Below, one piece after another: positions 6,326 through 12,665 of a stretch of DNA of 14,475 nucleotides (position 1 is its first letter; each line of letters opens with the position of its first letter). The translations under genes were made by a program, and so were the position numbers. This stretch comes from Calditrichota bacterium (lineage in GTDB: Bacteria > Calditrichota > Calditrichia > RBG-13-44-9): contig JAJRXE010000339.1 in assembly GCA_024276455.1 (NCBI GenBank), forward strand, positions 1 to 14,475, written 5' to 3'. The notes below the pieces were generated by a model. It saw only the letters and a list, made by a program, of their open reading frames with translations. It made no database searches and was not told where the DNA came from.

Positions 6326-7468
6326 ATGAAACGAGTGTACTTTTCCCTGCTGATTTTTCTGGTGCTGTTTACATTCTGCAGCGAGAAAAAAGCCGTGCTA
6401 GACGTAACGACCCATCCCAAAACCTGGAACGAGAAAGATTCGAAGGACTTTCACGGAAAGGCGGTTCTGGAGATGGGGACCGAGAGCTGCAAAAGTTGTC
6501 ACGGACAAAATTTTGAGGGCGGTAAAAGCGGGGTTGCCTGTAGTAGTTGCCATGCCGCTTATCCTCATCCGGCTCAATATGCCGACCCGGCTTCGGAGAA
6601 TTTCCACGGCACGTACCTGAAGAATCTGGACTACGATTTGCAGGAATGTCAGAGCTGCCATGGGGCGGATTTTGCAGGGGGCGATGTGGGGGTGGCTTGC
6701 AGCAGTTGCCATGCCGCATATCCCCATCCGGCCGGTTTCATTACCCCGACATCGCCAGAATTTCATGGGATGTTCATTAAAGGCCAACAGGGTTGGCGTC
6801 TGGAACCGTGCCAGACCTGTCACGGCAACGACTACGCCGGGGGAATCAGCGAGGTAAGTTGCCGCACTTGCCACACCAGCATCGCCGGACCGGAAGCCTG
6901 CAACACCTGCCACGGCAGCGAGGTGAACTACGCGCCGCCGAAAGATCTGGAAGGCGATACCACCACCGCCGCCCTTGGCGTGGGCGCCCACCAGATCCAC
7001 GTGGCCGAAACGGACAAAACCAATCCCTACGCCGACTGCAGCGCCTGTCACATTCCGGTGCGCAGTTACGCCGATCCCCATCACATCGACGACACCCCCT
7101 TTGCAGAGGTAGTTTTCGACACCCTGGCCACCGGCCACGGAACGTTGAATCCCATTTGGGACCGTAATACGGCTACCTGCACCAGTGTGTACTGCCACGG
7201 GAACTTCGAATTCAAAAAGTCGGAGTCTGCCAACTCTTGGGCTTATGTCGATTCGGTTATTGTCGGAAAGAGGGAAATACCCGTCTGGAATGTGATTGAG
7301 GAGGAAGGAGAAGAGTGCGAAATGTGCCACGGGTTGCCTCCTACCGGTCACTTAAACGCCAATTACGACAAAACCAGTTGCACCACCTGCCACGGGCGAG
7401 TGGTGGACGGAACCGGTACCATCATCGACAAATCCTTGCACATTAACGGCAAGGCGGACGTCTTTTAG
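6326..7468 (+). CDS. Outer-membrane lipoprotein multiheme cytochrome, 11 heme sites, CxxxxCH...CXXCH type
   Basis: 380 residues. The leader (hydrophobic residues 4-17) ends in FTF before C18-S-E-K-K, a lipoprotein-like cleavage site with an unusual Phe at -1. Ser at +2 suggests outer-membrane sorting. There are ten CXXCH sites (C55, C72, C108, C125, C162, C179, C192, C238, C331, C352) and one CX4CH site (C285 to C290-H291, CTSVYCHG). Three tandem units of about 51-53 residues start at FHG 42, 93 and 146. Each has two hemes in the form CxSCHGxxFxGG...CSSCHAAYPHPA; the third unit is less well kept. The C-terminal half has GAHQIHV, HHID, CTSVYCHG, CEMCHGLPPTGH and LHINGKADV. These are hallmarks of the Geobacter CxxxxCH...CXXCH family (TIGR01904-like). 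It is probably the surface or outer-membrane electron-exit protein of the operon. Confidence 0.93.
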   Translation: MKRVYFSLLIFLVLFTFCSEKKAVLDVTTHPKTWNEKDSKDFHGKAVLEMGTESCKSCHGQNFEGGKSGVACSSCHAAYPHPAQYADPASENFHGTYLKNLDYDLQECQSCHGADFAGGDVGVACSSCHAAYPHPAGFITPTSPEFHGMFIKGQQGWRLEPCQTCHGNDYAGGISEVSCRTCHTSIAGPEACNTCHGSEVNYAPPKDLEGDTTTAALGVGAHQIHVAETDKTNPYADCSACHIPVRSYADPHHIDDTPFAEVVFDTLATGHGTLNPIWDRNTATCTSVYCHGNFEFKKSESANSWAYVDSVIVGKREIPVWNVIEEEGEECEMCHGLPPTGHLNANYDKTSCTTCHGRVVDGTGTIIDKSLHINGKADVF

Positions 7469-7478
7469 CCTGCCCTTT

Positions 7479-7505
7479 CCCGGAATTTCGCCGGGTTGTT
7501 TTGAA
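7479..7505 (+). terminator. Intrinsic terminator 1 after the cytochrome operon
   Basis: CCCGG (7479-7483) pairs with CCGGG (7491-7495) around a 7-base loop and is followed by TTGTTTTG. It starts about 10 bases after the stop codon of the lipoprotein cytochrome. The stem is short but correctly placed. Confidence 0.6.
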
Positions 7506-7526
7506 GCAATTATTTTCCTAAATTTG

Positions 7527-7551
7527 AGCGGGACATTTAGTCCCGCTTTTT
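7527..7551 (+). terminator. Intrinsic terminator 2, strong, just before ychF
   Basis: AGCGGGAC (7527-7534) and GTCCCGCT (7540-7547) form a perfect 8-bp stem with loop ATTTA, followed by TTTTT up to 7551. It ends only 19 bases before the ychF start codon, so it may also act on ychF expression. Confidence 0.85.
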
Positions 7552-7570
7552 CATTGTAAGGGAGAAAAAA

Positions 7571-8659
7571 ATGGAAATTGGCATCATCGGTTTACCCTAT
7601 TCCGGAAAAACCACCTTGTTCTCCACCCTTACCGGACTGGAGAGCGACACCAGCCACTTTGCCGGTAAAATCGAAGTCCACCGGGGGGTGGTAAAAGTCC
7701 CCGACGAACGATTGGACCAACTCACCGCAATCTTTAAGCCCAAAAAACAGGTCAATGCCACCATTCAATATGTGGAGGTGGGCGGATTAGAGAAAGAGGC
7801 CGCTCACGGCAAGGGATTCGATCCCCAGTTTCTTGCGGTGCTCAAAAACAGCGATGCCCTCTGCCTGGTGGTGCGGGCCTTCGAGAACGATCTGTACCCG
7901 CATCCCGAGGGTAGCATCGATCCGTTGCGGGATGTGCGGATTGTGGAAGCGGAATTCCTGCTTTCGGATTTAAGCATTGTAGAGAACCGCATTAAACGAC
8001 TGGAAAAACAGGCCAAAAGCACCAAGAACGAAGAGGATTTACGAGAGCTGGAACTGCTGCAACGCTGCCAGAAGGCGCTGGAAGAAGAAACCCCGCTTCG
8101 GGAGCTGACCTTTACCCCGGAAGAAGAGTTAAAATTGCGTGGTTTTCAATTTCTTACCGCCAAACCGCTCCTGATTGTGATGAACTACGGCGAGAACGAC
8201 ATTCAGCGGGAAGAAGAGATACTCCGGAGTCTGGCTCCTTACCAGCACAACCCCCGGGTTACCATTACCGGTTTGTGTGCCAAGGTGGAGTACGAGATTT
8301 CCCAACTGGAACCGGAAGATCGCGAACTGTTTCTTAGCGATCTGGGAATTCAGGAGCCGGCACTGCCCAAGCTCATTCGCAAATCGTACGAATTGCTGGG
8401 GCTCATTTCCTTTTTTACAGTGGGCGAGGATGAATGCCGTGCCTGGACTATAAAAGAAGGCACCACCGCCCAGAAAGCCGCCGGAGTCATCCACAGCGAT
8501 CTCGAAAAAGGGTTCATTCGGGCGGAGGTCGTCTCTTTCGACGATTTTATTACGGTAGGGAATCTGGCCAAATGCCGGGAGAAAGGACTGCTGAGATTAG
8601 AGGGGAAAGAATACGTGGTTCGCGACGGAGACATCATTACCGTTCGCTTCAACGTTTGA
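7571..8659 (+). CDS. ychF: YchF/OLA1-family P-loop NTPase, divergent copy
   Basis: 362 residues, essentially the length of E. coli YchF. AAGGGAG lies 7 bases before the ATG. The N-terminal G domain carries a P-loop GLPYSGKTTLF (residues 7-17), a switch II region YVEVGGL (67-73), and VVRAFEND (100-107), which is diagnostic for YchF. The nucleotide-specificity motif is NYGE (205-208). YchF proteins use NxxE instead of NKxD and so prefer ATP. Residues about 130-175 are the charged helical insertion. The C terminus has the TGS-like ending (FFTVGEDECRAWTIKEGTTAQ, EKGFIRAEVVSFDDFI, EGKEYVVRDGDIITVRFNV). Against typical YchF, G1 reads YSGKTT instead of NVGKST and the G3 Asp is Glu (E69). Family members act in ribosome-associated translation control and the stress response. 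It appears monocistronic and stands alone behind a terminator. Confidence 0.93.
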   Translation: MEIGIIGLPYSGKTTLFSTLTGLESDTSHFAGKIEVHRGVVKVPDERLDQLTAIFKPKKQVNATIQYVEVGGLEKEAAHGKGFDPQFLAVLKNSDALCLVVRAFENDLYPHPEGSIDPLRDVRIVEAEFLLSDLSIVENRIKRLEKQAKSTKNEEDLRELELLQRCQKALEEETPLRELTFTPEEELKLRGFQFLTAKPLLIVMNYGENDIQREEEILRSLAPYQHNPRVTITGLCAKVEYEISQLEPEDRELFLSDLGIQEPALPKLIRKSYELLGLISFFTVGEDECRAWTIKEGTTAQKAAGVIHSDLEKGFIRAEVVSFDDFITVGNLAKCREKGLLRLEGKEYVVRDGDIITVRFNV

Positions 8660-10277
8660 AATCGCCCAGCAATTCGAAGCGGAAATCCACTTTGTTGGTT
8701 CGCCAGACAGAAAATTTGATTAATTGATCCCGGACCTTTGACCAATCGCGCAAATCGGCTCGTTTACTCTGGTAGTAGGGGTTATTCAGAATCAACTCGG
8801 TGGCTTCGTGAACCACCCGAAAATCATTTAATACCCGGCCGGACTGAATGGCCATGGCCGCGTACGTGTAAGCTTTCTCGTACTCGGCCAGATCTTGCAA
8901 AATTCGGGACAACACATAACACCCCATGGGAATGAACCACACGTAGTCCAGTTTATGAAAGGTCATCAGTACCTCACTCATCTGGCTCGCCGCAATTTCT
9001 TTCCGCTCTTCCTGGTAATCGATCAGCGTTTCCAGAAATTCCAGCGTGGCCAACTGCACCGGCCGAATGGTACGGTTTTTTTGCACCCGCTCAAAATATT
9101 TTCGTGCCAAGGCAAAATCTTTCACCCGAATGGCCAGGGAAATAATTAACAGCAACACCATGTTTTTTTCAAAAGAATATTTTCCGGACAAAAACTCAAT
9201 GGTGTCTTCCAGGTGGGCAATAATGGTTTCTTTCTCACCCCGCACAATCTGGTTCAGCAGGCGATGGTAGCGAATGGTCTCAAATTCCTTTCCGGAAGGA
9301 AGCTGAATACTTAAAAAACGCTCCACCTTTCGCAAAACGAATTCGTGGGCATTTAAGTCCCCCAATCCGTAGAAAAAATCCAGAAATTCCGTGGCCAGGC
9401 CCACCACCCGAGACACCTCGCCCAACCTCATGAAAATCGCCAACAAACGTTCTTTCGCCAACAGGGAAGCATCTTTCTCCAGATAGCGAATAATTTGCTC
9501 CAGAATCTCCTCCTGTTCCGAGAGGGAAATTTGCAGGCGAAAGTAAAGGTATTCCGCTCCGCGGAGAAATCCCAGCATTCGACCTTGTACCGGGTGCAAA
9601 AATTGCCGCAAAATATTTTTTTGCAGCAGAGCCAGAACGATGTTCCGGTTACCAAACAGCGTATTGATCAACCAGTTTACAAATTCCAGCGAATTTTCCG
9701 GTCCCGAAAGGGCAAAGTATTTTAAAAACTTAATTTCTTCCGGATTCAACTCCTGAAATCGCTCGGGTCGCTGATAGGAGCTTTCTTCCTCCTGCAGAAA
9801 ACGGAGCGGTTCGAAAAGCACCGTCTGTTTCGCAAACCGTTTTAACTGCTGGTAATCCTCCTGCTCTAACAACCTGGACAGGGGCAATTTCTCCCATTTC
9901 ACCACGCCCGGAGCCAATTCCGCTTCAAAAGCAGGCGATTCCGCGGTGGTTCCCAGAATCCATTTGACATTGGATTCCCGAAAATACTCCACCAAACTGA
10001 ACAGCAAAAAATCATTCAACGGATTGGAAACAAAGTCCGGATCCAGAAAAAAGTAGAGGTCCTTTTTCCGCCGGACCAGATTCATAATCTCTATTAAAAA
10101 TTGCAGCCAGTTGTACGACTTGAACAGACCGGGAATTTTCCTAAAATGTTTGTTTAAAAAGGCATATTGAACATAAAAATCTTTTTCCTGAGAGAGGTGC
10201 AATAAATTCTGAAACAGGGAGTCTTCCGGTAGAGATTCTTTCCAATCAGCAAGCTCCTCGGGGGAGAGTTGTTTCAA
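8649..10277 (-). CDS. Kinase-linked STAND/AAA-like ATPase remnant with helical-repeat C terminus, downstream of an in-frame stop
   Basis: 542 codons if read from TTG 10277, but this is probably not an independent gene. The frame is open for 21 more codons to 10340 and is the same frame as the kinase upstream, from which only TAG 10343-10341 separates it. No Shine-Dalgarno precedes TTG 10277. Residues about 57-180 resemble the second half of an AAA_16/STAND nucleotide-binding domain: the Walker-B-like strand LYFFLDPDFVSNPL (D79), then VKWILGTTAES at the sensor-1 position, then LPLSRLLEQEDYQQL. The remainder (about 180-542) is all-helical and looks TPR-like (KYFERVQKNR, YVLSRILQDLAEYEKAYTYAAMAI), as in MalT/PknK-type proteins. 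It would regulate or scaffold the kinase. Its 3' end overlaps ychF by 11 bp, convergently. Confidence 0.72.
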   Translation of the reverse strand: MKQLSPEELADWKESLPEDSLFQNLLHLSQEKDFYVQYAFLNKHFRKIPGLFKSYNWLQFLIEIMNLVRRKKDLYFFLDPDFVSNPLNDFLLFSLVEYFRESNVKWILGTTAESPAFEAELAPGVVKWEKLPLSRLLEQEDYQQLKRFAKQTVLFEPLRFLQEEESSYQRPERFQELNPEEIKFLKYFALSGPENSLEFVNWLINTLFGNRNIVLALLQKNILRQFLHPVQGRMLGFLRGAEYLYFRLQISLSEQEEILEQIIRYLEKDASLLAKERLLAIFMRLGEVSRVVGLATEFLDFFYGLGDLNAHEFVLRKVERFLSIQLPSGKEFETIRYHRLLNQIVRGEKETIIAHLEDTIEFLSGKYSFEKNMVLLLIISLAIRVKDFALARKYFERVQKNRTIRPVQLATLEFLETLIDYQEERKEIAASQMSEVLMTFHKLDYVWFIPMGCYVLSRILQDLAEYEKAYTYAAMAIQSGRVLNDFRVVHEATELILNNPYYQSKRADLRDWSKVRDQLIKFSVWRTNKVDFRFELLGDFKR

Positions 10278-10340
10278 CAGAACACTGGTCAGGTAAAGGA
10301 GAAATCCGATGTGAAAACGGGTGGAAAAATAAATTGCCAG

Positions 10341-10343
10341 CTA
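10341..10343 (-). other. In-frame amber (TAG) codon interrupting a 931-codon kinase-ATPase reading frame
   Basis: Read on the minus strand, the kinase frame from 11444 and the downstream frame ending at 8649 share one phase. 11444-8649 is 2796 bases, or 932 codons, with a single internal stop as codon 368. Codons before it (DVLLVVDPDP...EQKGETD) and after it (LAIYFSTRFHIGF) continue one recognisable nucleotide-binding fold. TAG is used as the ordinary stop by at least three other genes in this window (at 1191, 5344 and 7466), which argues against genome-wide reassignment. Confidence 0.85.
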
Positions 10344-11444
10344 ATCGGTTTCACCTTTTTGCTCTCCCAGGTGGCTGAAGCACCCGCTTAAAAAGTCCGG
10401 GTCGGGATCAACCACCAGCAGTACATCCCGCTCTTTGAGCTGTTCCTGCACCCGGCGGAAACAGCGTTCACAGGAAAATTCCGCTTTCTGACGGTAAGTG
10501 TCCGGAGGCGGCAAAATATTTTGTAGTTGGAAGCGTTGTTCTTCCGGCGGTTTTCTCCGTTCTTCCAGAGTCGATTTCAGTCGCTGGGCCGTAAAATAAC
10601 GCAGCTTGGGATCTTTTTGCAAAAGCAACATGACGATGTGATTTAAATCCAGGGGAAATTCAGGGACGAACAGATTAATAGCCGGGGGTTCCAGCGTCAA
10701 ATGCGCCTCGATGGTTTTGAGAATATTTTTCTGGTAGAAAGGATTTTTTCCGGTAATCAGCTCGTACCACACGACGCCCAGGGAATACAAATCGGTGGCC
10801 GGGGAAATTTTTTCTCCCTTGGCCTGCTCCGGGGCAACGTAGGCAGCCGTTCCGATGAACTCCTTCGTTCCGGTAATACTGGCGGAAGCGGAGAGATCGC
10901 GCACCAGCCCCAGATCGGTTATTTTCACCAGAAAGTCCGGGCGGTCCAGCAATTCCTGTAGAATGTTCTCCGGAGAAGAATGTTCCGCCACCTCCTTGAG
11001 CTGAATTAAAATATTCGAAGGCTTTAAATCCCGGTGAACCAAATCCTGACAGTGCAGATCGGCCAGTCCCTGACAGAGCTGTTCGACAAGATCCAAAATA
11101 AATTTTTCTTTGCGGGAATAAGGAATCCGGGACAGCGGTACCTGTAACCGATCCAGCGAGGTCCCCTGAATAAACTCCATTTCGAAGGCCAGAAAATCCG
11201 GTTCCACCCAGGAATTTAGCATCCTTACGATGTGTTCGGAGCGCACCCGGTTCAGCGATTTTATTTCCCGCAAAAAACGTTTGCGGGCGTTCTGGAGATT
11301 CTCCTGCTGCACTTCGATTAATTTGATTACCGTGTGGGTGTCCAGTTCAGGATTAAAGACCCGGTACACCAGCCCATATTGCCCGGCGCCAATCAATTCG
11401 CGCTGTTGCAAGTGACTCAATTTTTTCGGCCAGAATGCCTTCAT
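10341..11444 (-). CDS. Ser/Thr protein kinase (PknB/STKc-like), ending at an in-frame TAG
   Basis: 367 residues. The kinase domain spans about residues 12-297: glycine loop GAGQYGLVY (19-27), ATP-anchoring lysine VIK (K41), helix-C E60, catalytic loop HRDLKPSN (H137, D139, N144), DLG in place of DFG (D177), an activation segment with TGTKEFIGTAAYVAPE, DLYSLGVVWYEL and a closing LLLQKDPKLRY. All catalytic residues are present, so it should be active. About 20 extra residues (EVAEHSSPENIL...) sit between the catalytic loop and DLG. After LPPP (311-314), residues 318-367 look like the start of an AAA_16/STAND module, with DVLLVVDPDPDF where a P-loop should be; GxxxxGK[ST] is absent. There is no membrane helix, so it is cytoplasmic. 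It probably shares an operon with PorD/DUF4835, 96 bases upstream. Substrates are unknown. Confidence 0.92.
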   Translation of the reverse strand: MKAFWPKKLSHLQQRELIGAGQYGLVYRVFNPELDTHTVIKLIEVQQENLQNARKRFLREIKSLNRVRSEHIVRMLNSWVEPDFLAFEMEFIQGTSLDRLQVPLSRIPYSRKEKFILDLVEQLCQGLADLHCQDLVHRDLKPSNILIQLKEVAEHSSPENILQELLDRPDFLVKITDLGLVRDLSASASITGTKEFIGTAAYVAPEQAKGEKISPATDLYSLGVVWYELITGKNPFYQKNILKTIEAHLTLEPPAINLFVPEFPLDLNHIVMLLLQKDPKLRYFTAQRLKSTLEERRKPPEEQRFQLQNILPPPDTYRQKAEFSCERCFRRVQEQLKERDVLLVVDPDPDFLSGCFSHLGEQKGETD

Positions 11445-11540
11445 AACTTACCAATGGTTTGTGCTAAAAAAGTGGTTGGAAGGTACCAGGCCCTTGGCAG
11501 AACAAACGCCGCTGCCGCTCTGCCCGGAATCCGCGGGATG

Positions 11541-12404
11541 CTATCGCGAACTCTGGCAATTCTCGTAAGTGCTGCGATGCCGGGGATCAATTTCAATAAG
11601 CTTTTCGATGTTGCGACGGTCCCGGTCGTACTTGAACAGTTTACAAAACTCCTGGTAATGAGCATCCAGAAAGCGTTTTAGCGCCTTGCTGTTTGGTTTT
11701 CGCCGGTAAACCTGCTCCAGGCGATCCACCACCCCGCGAGCGTATTGTTGGGCTAAATCCGGATTGGGCTCGCCTTCCACAAAATACAGCGTTTCGTAGT
11801 AATAAAACTTTGCCTCCCGCAACGGTACATGGTCGGCATCGGTAATCAGTTTCACCTCTTCCAGACGCTTTTGCCAGCCTAACGGGTAATTACTAATCAG
11901 CCCCTGATTGGCAATGTCCAGCGCTTTGTCGTAAAAAGGAGTGCCGGCAAACAGATCGTACGTGTCCAATTCCCCGGCAATGACCATGTAAGCGTAAAAA
12001 TCCAACACCCCCAGCAAAGGTTTGTACACTGTCTGGTACTGATCGAACACCTCGCCTACCTGGTAGGTAAATTCCACGGTTTTGTCATAAAAATTTTCTC
12101 CGCTCTCTGAACCGATTAAAAACTGCGACCGGTACACCTTTTCCGATCCCCGATTGGTAACCGTCTCAATAATCAAACTGACACTGCAATTAATCACAAT
12201 ATCCTGGTTCTCGTCGCCCCAGCGTTTGTTGTTGTAATAATCGGCAATTTTCTGGGGCAGATCGGCCAGAATCTGTTGCTCGTTGGGGGGCAGATGGCTC
12301 ATCTTTACATTCACTTTGGCCCGCAAGGTTTGACCAATCAGGAACTGGGGCAAAAGAAGCACCAGGAATACCCCGATCAGACGAACACTTTTTACTGCTG
12401 TCAT
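11541..12404 (-). CDS. porD: DUF4835 / type IX secretion-associated PorD-like protein
   Basis: 287 residues. A type I signal peptide (residues 1-24, hydrophobic GVFLVLLLPQFLIG before Q) shows export. GGAG lies 8 bases before the ATG. The body follows the DUF4835 pattern: a beta-rich N-terminal part with NNKRWGDE (58-65) and INCSVSLIIE; YRSQFLIGS; then the helical part LLGVLDFYAYMVIAGELDTYDLFAGTPFYDKALDIAN, which is the family's most recognisable block; and a C-terminal LIEIDPRHRSTY. DUF4835 is equated with PorD, a periplasmic or outer-membrane-associated factor reported for type IX secretion in Bacteroidota. I rely on memory of the family pattern for this. No other por/gld gene is in the window. 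A Ser/Thr kinase follows 96 bases downstream on the same strand, so co-transcription is plausible. Confidence 0.8.
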   Translation of the reverse strand: MTAVKSVRLIGVFLVLLLPQFLIGQTLRAKVNVKMSHLPPNEQQILADLPQKIADYYNNKRWGDENQDIVINCSVSLIIETVTNRGSEKVYRSQFLIGSESGENFYDKTVEFTYQVGEVFDQYQTVYKPLLGVLDFYAYMVIAGELDTYDLFAGTPFYDKALDIANQGLISNYPLGWQKRLEEVKLITDADHVPLREAKFYYYETLYFVEGEPNPDLAQQYARGVVDRLEQVYRRKPNSKALKRFLDAHYQEFCKLFKYDRDRRNIEKLIEIDPRHRSTYENCQSSR

Positions 12405-12432
12405 AAAACGTTCTCCGTTTCAATTTCATGTT

Positions 12433-12461
12433 AATATAATAGCAACTGGCTTTCAGAACAA
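12433..12461 (-). promoter_or_regulatory. Candidate promoter for the PorD-kinase transcript
   Basis: On the minus strand TTGTTC (12461-12456) is followed after 17 bases by TATATT (12438-12433), a 5-of-6 match to the -10, about 30 bases before the ATG at 12404. The -35 matches only 3 of 6 bases. A TTTACA (12469-12464) lies nearby at a less favourable distance. Confidence 0.4.
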
Positions 12462-12469
12462 TATGTAAA

Positions 12470-12608
12470 GCCTAATTCTGAAACGTCCCTCCGGCGCAGA
12501 TGGTTCAATTTCGGCAGGCGCTTCCCAATCCGTCCTCGCGCCGGAATGGGGACTTTTTCCCCTTTTGGCTTCCCCGTCCAGGTTTCCTTTCCGGAAAAAA
12601 ATTAAAGG
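12470..12608. other. Divergent spacer without a visible gene
   Basis: About 140 GC-richer bases lie between the two divergent promoters. A small hairpin (GGGGA/TCCCC, about 12548-12562) and a TTTCCGGAAA palindrome (12588-12597) are visible. Nothing here codes convincingly on either strand. Confidence 0.5.
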
Positions 12609-12637
12609 TTGGCAATCCACCACGTTGTGACTATATT
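12609..12637 (+). promoter_or_regulatory. Promoter of the GyrI-like lipoprotein gene
   Basis: TTGGCA (12609-12614, 5 of 6), exactly 17 bases, then TATATT (12632-12637, 5 of 6). Transcription would begin near 12644, about 20 bases before the ATG at 12666. This also rules out the longer in-frame start at 12609, which lies inside the -35. Confidence 0.65.
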
Positions 12638-12665
12638 TGCTTCCCCAAATGAGAGGTCACAGGAG

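Noticed and set aside
6398..7351. Long minus-strand frame inside the lipoprotein cytochrome
   Set aside because: It is a mirror of the repetitive Cys/His/Gly coding pattern; the plus strand has unmistakable heme motifs and a lipoprotein leader.
8649..10277. An independent gene starting at TTG 10277
   Set aside because: No Shine-Dalgarno, an unusual start codon, and the frame continues open upstream to the kinase stop in the same phase. It is more likely the second half of one interrupted frame.
10341..10343. Genome-wide amber reassignment (for example pyrrolysine) as the explanation of the internal TAG
   Set aside because: TAG ends the hybrid kinase, the beta-barrel, the lipoprotein cytochrome and the PorD-like gene here, with no homologous extension after it.
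12548..12566. Hairpin GGGGA/TCCCC followed by TTTT as a terminator
   Set aside because: No plus-strand gene lies upstream to be terminated; the stem is short and sits between divergent promoters.
12609..12665. Longer start for the GyrI-like lipoprotein at 12609
   Set aside because: It overlaps a well-matched promoter and would bury the lipoprotein signal behind 19 residues.
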